From positions 1-6,265 of the forward strand of contig DAIDKA010000073.1 in NCBI GenBank assembly GCA_027451085.1: a stretch of 6,265 nucleotides of DNA, read 5' to 3'. Under the pieces are notes generated by a model. The model saw nothing but the letters and a program-made list of their open reading frames with translations, was not told the origin of the DNA and ran no database searches. This document shows positions 1 through 6,265 of this stretch, piece by piece. The DNA is from Gammaproteobacteria bacterium. GTDB lineage: Bacteria > Pseudomonadota > Gammaproteobacteria > Steroidobacterales > Steroidobacteraceae. Position numbers and translations under genes: made by a program. How positions within the stretch are numbered: position 1 is the first letter of the stretch; each line of letters starts with the position of its first letter.

Positions 1-855
1 CCGCATGCCGCGGGTGGTCTGCATGTAGACGCAGTCATCGGCGGCGACCGTAAGGTCGCGCCCCTCCACCAGTTCGCAACCCATCTGCCGCGCGAGGTAG
101 GCGTGCTCGAAGTAGGCGGAGTTGTAGATGCCCGGGGTCAACACCACGACTTCCGGCCGCTCCTGCCGCCGTGGCGACATCGCCGACAGCATGTCGAACA
201 GGTGCGCCGGGTAGTCGTCGACCGGCAGGATGACCGAGCTTTCGAACAGTTCCGGGAACACGCGCTTGACGACCTGCCGGTTCTCGATCATGTACGAGCC
301 CCCGGAGGGCACGCGCAGGTTGTCCTCGAGCACGTACACGACGCCGTCGCGGCCGCGGATCAGATCCGAACCGCAGATATGAGCCCAGACCGCATGCGGC
401 GGACTGACACCCATGCAGCCGGGCCGGAAGTTGCGTGAAGTCGCGATCAGCTCGAGAGGCAGGATGCCGTCGGCGACTATCCGCTGGCCATGGTAGATGT
501 CATCGATGAAGCAGTTGATCGCTGCGACGCGTTGCCGCAGGCCGGCGTCGATGCGGCTCCATTCCTTGAGCGAAATGGTGCGCGGGATGATGTCGAGCGG
601 CCAGGCGCGATCAATCGATCCACCTTGCTCGTGGTACACCGTGAACGTGATGCCCATGGCCTTGATGGCCAGTTCCGCGGCCTGCTGCCTCAGGCCGATT
701 TCCTCGCTGCCCAGCTCCCTCAGATGCCGGGCCAGTGCGCGCCCCGCGGCGCGGGGGCCGCTGCCAGGACCGATCAGTTCATCGTGCAACCCCGAGGCGG
801 GGTAGGCGTTCCAGTCGATGCGCATGTGAATCCGCCAAGGCAGTTGCCCCGACAT
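1..855 (-). CDS. Circularly permuted type 2 ATP-grasp protein, stand-alone form (3' end outside window)
   Basis: Predicted ATP-dependent carboxylate-amine ligase of the circularly permuted ATP-grasp family (former DUF404/DUF407). It is probably cytosolic, and its substrate is unknown. The 285 visible residues include GITFTVYHEQGG, the helix LKEWSRIDAGLRQRV, VLEDNLRVPSG (about V175-G185) followed by MIENRQVVKRVFPELF, and TPGIYNSAYFEHAYLARQMG with EGRDLTV near residues 240-265; all are typical of the family. The usual length is about 470-480 residues, so roughly the last 190 are missing, including the segment that normally carries an R-x-D-D-D-F-type motif. The frame stays open to position 1. 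The ATG at 855 has no clear Shine-Dalgarno. An in-frame ATG at 825 (MRIDWNAYPASGLHDEL) has a GGCGGA six bases upstream and could be the true start. It is divergent from the transglutaminase gene and paralogous to the ATP-grasp gene at 4387. The family call is firm; the start is uncertain. Confidence 0.93.
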   Translation of the reverse strand, partial: MSGQLPWRIHMRIDWNAYPASGLHDELIGPGSGPRAAGRALARHLRELGSEEIGLRQQAAELAIKAMGITFTVYHEQGGSIDRAWPLDIIPRTISLKEWSRIDAGLRQRVAAINCFIDDIYHGQRIVADGILPLELIATSRNFRPGCMGVSPPHAVWAHICGSDLIRGRDGVVYVLEDNLRVPSGGSYMIENRQVVKRVFPELFESSVILPVDDYPAHLFDMLSAMSPRRQERPEVVVLTPGIYNSAYFEHAYLARQMGCELVEGRDLTVAADDCVYMQTTRGMR

Positions 856-882
856 TAGCAGCAGGGCGGCGGAAGCATCAAA

Positions 883-919
883 CTTGTGCAGGCCGTCGCC
901 TTCATCTGGTGCAGGCCGT
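883..919. repeat. Imperfect 14-base direct repeat in the divergent intergenic region
   Basis: CTTGTGCAGGCCGT (883-896) recurs as CTGGTGCAGGCCGT (906-919), 13 of 14 bases matching at a 23-base period. A weaker third relative, TTGGTGCGGGTTG, lies at 926-938, next to a short CCAATTTGG palindrome (921-929). The repeats sit between the two divergent genes and upstream of the TATAAT box at 972, where an operator for a shared regulator could lie. That role is inference; the repeat may equally be a chance local duplication in GC-rich DNA. Confidence 0.4.
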
Positions 920-971
920 GCCAATTTGGTGCGGGTTGGCGCAGTTTCGGGCTCGTGCGGACACGCGTCCT

Positions 972-977
972 TATAAT
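972..977 (+). promoter_or_regulatory. Candidate sigma-70 -10 box for the transglutaminase-DUF2126 gene
   Basis: A perfect TATAAT stands in a GC-rich intergenic stretch, 37 bases before the ATG at 1015. Transcription starting about seven bases downstream would give a leader of roughly 30 bases that includes the AGGA at 1002. No good -35 hexamer lies 16-18 bases upstream; the closest, TTTCGG at 945-950, leaves a 21-base spacer. The promoter may therefore be weak or activator-dependent. The TTATAA core (971-976) is palindromic, so it could also serve the minus strand. Confidence 0.5.
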
Positions 978-1001
978 GTGGCGTCGCAAAGAAGCGGGGT
1001 C

Positions 1002-1005
1002 AGGA
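1002..1005 (+). promoter_or_regulatory. Shine-Dalgarno-like AGGA that decides the start at 1015
   Basis: AGGA ends nine bases before the ATG at 1015. It favours that ATG over the GTG at 886, which would give a longer frame in which the extra 43 residues span the -10 box and resemble no transglutaminase N-terminus. Confidence 0.6.
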
Positions 1006-1014
1006 TCGCCCTCG

Positions 1015-4000
1015 ATGTCCATACACATTGTCCTCAACCACGTCACCGAGTACCACTACGACCGCCTCGTGACGCTGGGCCCGCAAGTCGTGCGGCTGCG
1101 ACCCGCCCCGCACTGCCGCACCCGCATCCTGTCCTATTCCCTCAAGGTGACCCCTGCACAGCACTTCATCAACTGGCAGCAGGACCCGCAATCCAACCAC
1201 CTGGCGCGGCTGACGTTCCCGGAAAGGACCGCGCAGTTGCGCATCGAAGTGGAGCTGGTCGCCGAAATGGCGGTGCAGAACCCGTTCAACTTCTTCCTGG
1301 AGCCTTACGCCCGGAAGTTCCCCTTCAGCTACGAAGCGGCTGAAGCCCGTGATCTGGCGCCTTATCTGGCGCAGGCGGCGCCCACGCCATGCTTCAATCG
1401 CTACCTGGATGCCATCCCGCGCGCGGAACTGAGCACCATCGATTTCCTGGTGGATCTGAACCGCTCACTGTCGCGCGACATCCGCTACCTGATCCGGATG
1501 GAGCCGGGCGTGCAGACACCGGAGGAGACCCTGCAGCGCGGCTCCGGCTCCTGCCGCGACTCGGCCTGGCTGCTGGTGCAACTGCTGCGTCACCTGGGAC
1601 TCGCCGCGCGGTTCGCCTCCGGCTATCTCATCCAGCTGGTCGCCGACGAGAAGTCGCTCGACGGTCCCTCAGGTACCGATCACGACTTCACCGACCTGCA
1701 TGCCTGGTGCGAGGTGTATCTGCCTGGAGCCGGCTGGATCGGGCTCGACCCGACTTCGGGCCTGCTGGCCGGCGAAGGACACATTCCCCTCGCCTGCACG
1801 CCGGAACCCTCATCCGCCGCTCCGGTTTCGGGCGCGGTGGAACAATGTGAGGTGCGGTTTTCCCACAGCATGCGGGTCGAGCGCGTGTGGGAAGCCCCAC
1901 GCGTCACCCTGCCTTACACCCCGGAACAGTGGGCGGACATTGAAAGCCTCGGGCATGAGGTCGACCGCAGGCTGCAGGCCTCCGACGTGCGCCTCACCAT
2001 GGGTGGAGAACCCACGTTCGTGTCCATCGACGACCCGGACGGCCCGGAGTGGAACACCACCGCCATGGGCGGCGGCAAGCGCCGGCTGGCGGCCGAGCTG
2101 TACCACAGGCTGCGCGCGCATTATGCGCCGCAAGGCCTGGCCCATTTCGGTCAGGGCAAGTGGTACCCCGCAGAACAGCTGCCTCGCTGGTCGCTCAACT
2201 GCTTCTGGCGCCGCGACGGCGAGCCGTTGTGGAGCAATCCGGAACTGCTGGCGGATGAAGCCATCGACTACGACGTTTCGGCAGACAGCGCCCGGCGCCT
2301 GCTGTTGCTGGTGGCCGAATTCCTCGGGCTCGCGCCCGCGCTTCCCATGCCTGCATACGAGGACGCCTTCTACTACATGTGGCGTGAGCGGCGCCTGCCC
2401 ATCAATGTCGATCCCTTCGACTCCAACCTCGCGGATCCCGCCGAGCGCGCGCGGCTTGCGCGTGTGTTCGAGCATGGGCTGGAACGCGCCGTTGGTTATG
2501 TGCTGCCCATCGGCCGCGACCCGGCTGACCGCACCTGGCAGACAGGGCCCTGGTTCCTGCGCGACGAGCGCTGCTACTTGCTGCCGGGAGACTCCCCCCT
2601 GGGCTATCGCCTGCCGCTGGATTCGCAGCCCTGGACAGCCCCCGTTGACTACCCCTGGCTGCATCAACCTGATCCGCTACAGCCATTCCCGCCACTGCCC
2701 TCGCACGCGCAGCTGCGCCAGCAACTGCGGGGCGTCAAACGTGCTGGAGGCACCCCCGGTGCCGTCACACGGGTGGCGGACGCAGGACCCGGTCATGGTG
2801 GCGACGGCTCCAGCCGCCGGCCCGGGCCACAGCAGTCGGCGCACTGGATCACGCGCACCGCACTGTGCGCCGAGCCACGCGACGGCGTGCTCTACGTCTT
2901 CATGCCACCCATGCAGCGGCTCGAGAACTATCTGGAACTGGTGGCTGCGGTGGAAGCCGCGGCGGGCTCACTGTCCCAACCGGTGATCCTGGAGGGCTAC
3001 GAGCCACCGGCAGACCCGCGCCTGTCAAGCTTCCGGGTCACGCCCGACCCCGGTGTCATCGAGGTCAACGTCCACCCTAGCGCCAGCTGGGGTGAACTCG
3101 TGGAGCGCACCACCCACCTGTACGAACAGGCGCGGCAGTCGCGGCTTTCACCGCAGAAATTCATGCTGGACGGCCGCCACACCGGCACCGGCGGCGGCAA
3201 CCACTTCGTGCTGGGTGCGGCGACGGCAGGCGACTCACCGTTCCTGCGTCGACCGGACCTGCTGCGCAGCCTGGTGTCCTACTGGCACAACCATCCATCG
3301 TTGTCGTACCTGTTCTCGGGGTTGTTCATCGGCCCGACCTCGCAGGCTCCACGCGTGGACGAGGCCCGCAACGACTCGCTCTACGAACTGGAGATCGCGT
3401 TCCGGCAGCTGCCGCCTGCCGGCGCGGCGGCCGTTCCACCCTGGCTGACAGACCGCCTGTTCCGCAACCTGCTGGTGGACGTCACCGGCAACACCCATCG
3501 GGCCGAGTTCTGCATCGACAAGCTGTATTCCCCCGATGGTCCCGCGGGCCGCTACGGCCTGCTGGAACTGCGCGCCTTCGAGATGCCGCCACATGCGCAG
3601 ATGAGCCTCGCCCAGCAGCTGTTGTTGCGTTCGCTCGTGGCGCGCTTCTGGGACAGCCCCTACCAGCCCGCGCGGCTGGCGCGTTGGGGCACGCAGCTGC
3701 ATGACCGTTTCATGCTGCCGCACTTTGTGCAGCAGGACCTGTGGGACGTGCTCGCCGAGCTCAACGCGGCCGGCTTTGCGCTGCAGCCTGAGTGGTTCGC
3801 CCCGCACCTTGAGTTCCGTTTCCCCAAGTACGGTGACTTCACGGCGATGGGTGCTGAAATCGAGCTGCGCCAGGCGTTGGAGCCTTGGCATGTGATGGGC
3901 GAGGAAGGTGCCAGCGGCAGCACGGTGCGTTATGTGGACTCCTCGGTGGAACGTCTGCAGGTCAAGGTCACGGGACTCGCCCCGGACCGCTATGCATTGA

Positions 4001-4365
4001 CCTGCAACAGCCGCCGGGTGCCGCTGCGTCAAACCGGCCGCGCCGGTGAGTTCATCGCCGGCGTGCGCTACAAGGCCTGGCAGCCGGCAAACGCGCTGCA
4101 CCCGACGATCGGCGTGCATGCACCGTTGACTTTCGATCTCGTGGATACGTGGATGGAGCGCTCGCTGGGCGGTTGCCAGTACCATGTGATGCATCCGGGC
4201 GGCCGCAGCTACGCCACCTTCCCGGTGAACGCGTTCGAGTCCGAGAGCCGGCGCCTCGCGCGATTCTTTCGCATGGGACACACCCCCGGACAAGTACACG
4301 CACCGGCCGAGGAACCTTCGCTCGAGACCCCGTTCACACTGGATCTCCGGCACCCCGGTCTCTGA
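1015..4365 (+). CDS. Transglutaminase-DUF2126 fusion protein (putative amidoligase)
   Basis: A two-module cytosolic protein of 1116 residues, full length for its family, with no signal peptide or membrane segment. Residues ~1-90 are the bacterial transglutaminase N-terminal beta region (HVTEYHYDRLVTLGPQVVRLRP). Residues ~150-265 form the transglutaminase core with an apparently intact triad: C180 in GSGSCRDSAW, H229 in DLHAWCEVYLPG and D245 in GLDPTSG. From about 316 to the end is DUF2126 (Pfam: putative amidoligase), with LTMGGEPTFVS (M329, E332), MGGGKR (351-356), EVNVHPSASW (E683, N685, H687), HTGTGGGNH (722-730), DVTGNTHRAEF (N826, H828, E831), ELRAFEMPPH (E851) and a conserved HPGGR/FPVNA C-terminus. 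A Gly/Pro/Ala-rich linker (~576-607) interrupts the module. The family is predicted to make or cleave amide bonds on an unknown peptide substrate. The ATG at 1015 is chosen because the family fold begins there and AGGA precedes it. The next gene follows after 21 bases, probably in the same operon. Confidence 0.95.
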   Translation: MSIHIVLNHVTEYHYDRLVTLGPQVVRLRPAPHCRTRILSYSLKVTPAQHFINWQQDPQSNHLARLTFPERTAQLRIEVELVAEMAVQNPFNFFLEPYARKFPFSYEAAEARDLAPYLAQAAPTPCFNRYLDAIPRAELSTIDFLVDLNRSLSRDIRYLIRMEPGVQTPEETLQRGSGSCRDSAWLLVQLLRHLGLAARFASGYLIQLVADEKSLDGPSGTDHDFTDLHAWCEVYLPGAGWIGLDPTSGLLAGEGHIPLACTPEPSSAAPVSGAVEQCEVRFSHSMRVERVWEAPRVTLPYTPEQWADIESLGHEVDRRLQASDVRLTMGGEPTFVSIDDPDGPEWNTTAMGGGKRRLAAELYHRLRAHYAPQGLAHFGQGKWYPAEQLPRWSLNCFWRRDGEPLWSNPELLADEAIDYDVSADSARRLLLLVAEFLGLAPALPMPAYEDAFYYMWRERRLPINVDPFDSNLADPAERARLARVFEHGLERAVGYVLPIGRDPADRTWQTGPWFLRDERCYLLPGDSPLGYRLPLDSQPWTAPVDYPWLHQPDPLQPFPPLPSHAQLRQQLRGVKRAGGTPGAVTRVADAGPGHGGDGSSRRPGPQQSAHWITRTALCAEPRDGVLYVFMPPMQRLENYLELVAAVEAAAGSLSQPVILEGYEPPADPRLSSFRVTPDPGVIEVNVHPSASWGELVERTTHLYEQARQSRLSPQKFMLDGRHTGTGGGNHFVLGAATAGDSPFLRRPDLLRSLVSYWHNHPSLSYLFSGLFIGPTSQAPRVDEARNDSLYELEIAFRQLPPAGAAAVPPWLTDRLFRNLLVDVTGNTHRAEFCIDKLYSPDGPAGRYGLLELRAFEMPPHAQMSLAQQLLLRSLVARFWDSPYQPARLARWGTQLHDRFMLPHFVQQDLWDVLAELNAAGFALQPEWFAPHLEFRFPKYGDFTAMGAEIELRQALEPWHVMGEEGASGSTVRYVDSSVERLQVKVTGLAPDRYALTCNSRRVPLRQTGRAGEFIAGVRYKAWQPANALHPTIGVHAPLTFDLVDTWMERSLGGCQYHVMHPGGRSYATFPVNAFESESRRLARFFRMGHTPGQVHAPAEEPSLETPFTLDLRHPGL

Positions 4366-4374
4366 GGCCTGTTT

Positions 4375-4380
4375 TACAAT
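4375..4380 (+). promoter_or_regulatory. Candidate -10 box (TACAAT) giving a possible leaderless start at 4387
   Basis: TACAAT matches the sigma-70 -10 consensus at five of six positions, in the 21-base gap between the two plus-strand genes. It ends six bases before the GTG at 4387, so transcription would begin at or near the start codon. No matching -35 is seen about 17 bases upstream, where the sequence is ACCCCG. The box may be fortuitous, with the gene expressed by read-through from upstream. Confidence 0.35.
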
Positions 4381-4386
4381 ACGGCC

Positions 4387-6192
4387 GTGAACAACACCGC
4401 CCGCACAGGCCCAGCCCGCGACGCGCCCTTCGGCGGCTACGCCGCGGATGCGCAGCGCTACGACGAACTGCTGGACAGCAGCGGCGCGGCGCGCCCGCAT
4501 TGGCGGGCGCTGATGCACAAGCTGTCCACCGATCCAGGCAGCAGCGTCACCCGCCGCGGACTGGAGCTGGCTCGCCGGCTGGTGACGGAAAACGGGGTTA
4601 CGTACAACGTCTATGCCGATCCCAAGGGTGCCGATCGACCCTGGGCGCTCGACCCTCTGCCGCTGATCATCCCGGCCGAGGAGTGGACCCTGATCGAACG
4701 CGGCATCGCGCAGCGCGCGCGGCTGCTTGATGCCCTGCTGGCCGATCTCTATGGCCCGCAACGACTGATCGCCGAAGGCCTGGTGCCGCCGGAGCTGGTC
4801 TTCGGTCATCCCAACTTCCTGTGGCCGGCGCACGGCCTGATGCCCCGGGACGGGCGCTGGCTCCATGTATATGCAGCAGATCTGGCGCGCGCACCCGACG
4901 GCCGCTGGTGGGTGCTCGCAGATCGCACCCAGGCCCCCTCCGGCGCGGGCTACGCGCTGGAGAACCGCGACATCATCGAGCAGATGCTGCCCGACACCGT
5001 CAGCGACCTCGGCATACAACGGCTGCGCGGCTTCCTCGGCGTCCTGCGCGAACGCCTGCTGGCGCTGACGGACGCGGGCGAGGAACCGCTCGCGGTGGTG
5101 CTGACGCCGGGCCCCTTCAACGAAACCTACTTTGAGCACGCCTACCTGGCTCGCCAGCTGGGTATTCCACTGGCCGAGGGCACAGATCTCACGGTTCGCG
5201 GCGACACCATCTACCTGAAGACCCTCGCCGGCCTGCAGCGGGTGCATGGCATCCTGCGACGCCTGGACGATGACTTCTGCGATCCGCTCGAATTGCGCAG
5301 TGATTCAGCGCTCGGCGTGGCGGGACTGCTCGGCGTCGTGCGCGCGCAGCGTGTGGTGCTCGCCAACGCGCTGGGCTCCGGTGTGCTGGAGTCCGCCGCC
5401 TGGCTCGGCTTCCTGCCCGGCGTCGCGGCCAGGTTGCTGGGGGAAGACCTGGTGTTGCCGTCGCTGGCAAGCTGGTGGTGTGGCGAGGCGCCGGCACTGG
5501 AATATGTGCTCGAACATCTCGACAACCTGGTGATCCGTTCCGTCTATCCGAACCAGCATTTTGAACCGGTGTTCGGCCGCTCCGTCACAGGCGCTGAACG
5601 GGACCGGCTGGTCGCGCGGCTGCGCACCCGGCCCCACGCCTATGTCGCCCAGGAACACGTGGCGCTGTCGCAGATGCCGGTGCTGCGTGGCACCGGGCTG
5701 GCAGGATTTGCTGCCAAGGCGGTGACCCTGCGCGTGTATGGCTTCGCAGCCGCCAGCGGGCACATGGTGATGCCCGGGGGCTTGGCCCGCGTGGCCGCCG
5801 ACACCTCCATCAATGCGGTCACCACCCAGCACGGTGGCGCCAGCAAGGACGTGTGGGTGCTGCCGGATCCGCAGCTGCAGTTGAAGCTGCAGCCGCAGGT
5901 GGACATGGCGCTGCCGCCTGAGTCCGCACCGCCCGGCAGCTTTGCCGCACGTCATGAACGCACCCCCTCCCGGCTGGTGGAAAACCTCTACTGGTATGGC
6001 CGCTACAGCACCGGATGCGAAGACAAGGCGCAGCTGCTGCGGGCCACGCTGGCCGTACGGGTCGATCCGCAGGCCTGGGGACTTGCGGTACGGCTGTGCC
6101 ATGAACTGGCCCGGGAAGGTCGCGGCGCGACTCGGGCGCCAGCTCGCGCAGCATCGCCAGGTAGTCGCTGGTGCGGAAGGTGGTCATCGTGA
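4387..6192 (+). CDS. Circularly permuted ATP-grasp / alpha-E fusion protein, 3' part replaced by foreign sequence
   Basis: Predicted ATP-dependent peptide or amide ligase fused to a helical alpha-E domain; substrate unknown. The ATP-grasp part (~20-500) shows GVTYNVYADPKG, ADRTQAPSG (178-186), TPGPFNETYFEHAYLARQLG, EGTDLTV, RRLDDDFCDPLEL (291-303), YVAQE (419-423), MPGGLARV (462-469) and GGASKDVW (483-490). Alpha-E begins near 528 with RLVENLYWYGRYSTGCEDKA, but its signature Glu-Arg is Thr-Gly at 542-543. Fused relatives run to roughly 800-850 residues. Here recognisable sequence ends near residue 574-578, and the rest to the stop at 6192 is an Arg/Ala/Ser-rich tail antisense to an acyl-CoA synthetase fragment. 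The GTG at 4387 is the only GTG or ATG between the in-frame TGA at 4363 and the conserved YDELLDSS; the only other near-cognate codon there is a CTG at 4369. No Shine-Dalgarno is visible. It is probably co-transcribed with the gene at 1015. The family call is firm; the C-terminus shown is not native. Confidence 0.88.
   Translation: MNNTARTGPARDAPFGGYAADAQRYDELLDSSGAARPHWRALMHKLSTDPGSSVTRRGLELARRLVTENGVTYNVYADPKGADRPWALDPLPLIIPAEEWTLIERGIAQRARLLDALLADLYGPQRLIAEGLVPPELVFGHPNFLWPAHGLMPRDGRWLHVYAADLARAPDGRWWVLADRTQAPSGAGYALENRDIIEQMLPDTVSDLGIQRLRGFLGVLRERLLALTDAGEEPLAVVLTPGPFNETYFEHAYLARQLGIPLAEGTDLTVRGDTIYLKTLAGLQRVHGILRRLDDDFCDPLELRSDSALGVAGLLGVVRAQRVVLANALGSGVLESAAWLGFLPGVAARLLGEDLVLPSLASWWCGEAPALEYVLEHLDNLVIRSVYPNQHFEPVFGRSVTGAERDRLVARLRTRPHAYVAQEHVALSQMPVLRGTGLAGFAAKAVTLRVYGFAAASGHMVMPGGLARVAADTSINAVTTQHGGASKDVWVLPDPQLQLKLQPQVDMALPPESAPPGSFAARHERTPSRLVENLYWYGRYSTGCEDKAQLLRATLAVRVDPQAWGLAVRLCHELAREGRGATRAPARAASPGSRWCGRWSS
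6105..6130. other. Sequence junction: alpha-E coding DNA meets an inverted acyl-CoA synthetase fragment
   Basis: Left of this interval the plus strand encodes plausible alpha-E sequence (LAVRLCHELA). Right of it only the minus strand encodes a recognisable protein. The exact point cannot be fixed by eye because either reading could extend a few residues. A CCCGGG hexamer lies at 6110-6115. No insertion-sequence end, tRNA, inverted repeat or target-site duplication is visible. Being ~150 bases from the window end, an assembly or cloning chimera is the simplest explanation, with a genuine rearrangement as the alternative. Confidence 0.75.
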
Positions 6193-6265
6193 CCAGCGCC
6201 TTGCAGCCGACCTTGTTCAGCGCGTATTCCACCTCGGCGGTGCGGTACGCCGGATTGATGTTGAC
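6113..6265 (-). CDS. Internal fragment of an AMP-forming fatty acyl-CoA synthetase
   Basis: About 50 codons read inward from the window edge: VNINPAYRTAEVEYALNK, then VGCKALVTMTTFRTSDYL and AMLRELAPES. This matches the N-terminal subdomain of ANL-superfamily fatty acyl-CoA ligases, in the stretch that normally follows the A-K-x-G-A segment, around residues 100-150 of a ~550-residue enzyme. Such enzymes activate fatty acids to acyl-adenylates and then acyl-CoA. The start, the P-loop-like AMP-binding motif and the catalytic C-terminus are absent: the 5' side runs off the window and the 3' side stops at the junction near 6113-6128. The minus frame stays open further left only because it crosses the antisense of the ATP-grasp gene. 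It has no functional link to the rest of the cluster. The family call rests on recognition by eye. Confidence 0.75.

Noticed and set aside
490..858. Plus-strand frames opposite the left-hand ATP-grasp gene
   Set aside because: The minus strand here encodes an unmistakable ATP-grasp protein; the plus-strand translations are low-complexity shadows.
910..924. Sigma-54-like -24/-12 element on the minus strand (TTGGCACGGCCTGCA)
   Set aside because: TGGCACG matches the -24 part, but the GC of the -12 part is two bases too close. Sigma-54 spacing is strict, so this is probably a by-product of the direct repeat.
886..1014. In-frame N-terminal extension of the transglutaminase gene from GTG 886
   Set aside because: It spans the direct repeat, the TATAAT box and the AGGA. 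Its residues (VAFIWCRPCQFGAGW) do not resemble the family, whose fold begins at MSIHIVLNHVTEYHY.
1700..2986. Long plus-strand frame of 428 codons in a second register
   Set aside because: It overlaps the transglutaminase-DUF2126 gene entirely, is Pro/Ser/Arg/Cys-rich and lacks domain features, so it is a frame shadow.
4366..4386. Terminator between the two plus-strand genes
   Set aside because: The 21-base gap has no stem-loop, and its only T run (TTTT at 4372-4375) is not preceded by an inverted repeat.
3235..5247. Long open minus-strand frame of 670 codons
   Set aside because: It is antisense to two clearly conserved genes, spans the gap between them and has Arg/Gln/His-rich composition with no recognisable domain. 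Long antisense frames are expected in GC-rich coding DNA.
6113..6192. Novel C-terminal extension of the ATP-grasp/alpha-E protein
   Set aside because: The tail is the antisense of a recognisable acyl-CoA synthetase segment and has shadow-frame composition, so it is not treated as a real domain.

Overview
The window is GC-rich and densely coding. It suggests a Pseudomonadota genome, probably gammaproteobacterial by the feel of the protein sequences; that is an impression, not a search result. Nearly all of it belongs to one poorly characterised gene neighbourhood: transglutaminase-like proteins, DUF2126 putative amidoligases, circularly permuted ATP-grasp ligases and alpha-E domains. Comparative genomics has predicted that this set makes or modifies peptides through amide-bond (COOH-NH2) ligation and transglutaminase or peptidase chemistry. 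To my knowledge no substrate or product is established.

Layout. Positions 1-855 (minus strand) hold the N-terminal 285 residues of a stand-alone circularly permuted type 2 ATP-grasp protein whose C-terminus lies outside the window. Positions 856-1014 are a divergent intergenic region with an imperfect direct repeat (883-919), a perfect TATAAT -10-like box (972-977) and a Shine-Dalgarno-like AGGA (1002-1005). Positions 1015-4365 (plus strand) encode a full-length 1116-residue protein with an N-terminal transglutaminase module (C180/H229/D245) fused to a DUF2126 putative amidoligase module. After a 21-base gap, a GTG at 4387 opens a second, paralogous circularly permuted ATP-grasp protein that runs into an alpha-E domain. 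This gene has no visible Shine-Dalgarno, but a TACAAT box ends six bases before the GTG, which would fit a leaderless message.

The right end is anomalous. Homology to the alpha-E domain stops near 6110. The last ~150 bases read well only on the minus strand, as an internal piece of an AMP-forming fatty acyl-CoA synthetase. The plus-strand frame continues to a chance stop at 6192 with a nonsense Arg/Ala/Ser-rich tail. This is either an assembly chimera at a contig edge or a real inversion or recombination breakpoint that truncates the alpha-E domain. Separately, the alpha-E signature Glu-Arg pair appears as Thr-Gly (T542-G543) just before the break.

How the genes fit together (inference): the transglutaminase-DUF2126 protein and the ATP-grasp/alpha-E protein are probably co-expressed, and the divergent ATP-grasp paralogue probably begins a second operon of the same system. 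In related genomes that operon usually continues with a stand-alone alpha-E protein, another transglutaminase and sometimes a proteasome-like peptidase (Anbu). None of those can be seen here.
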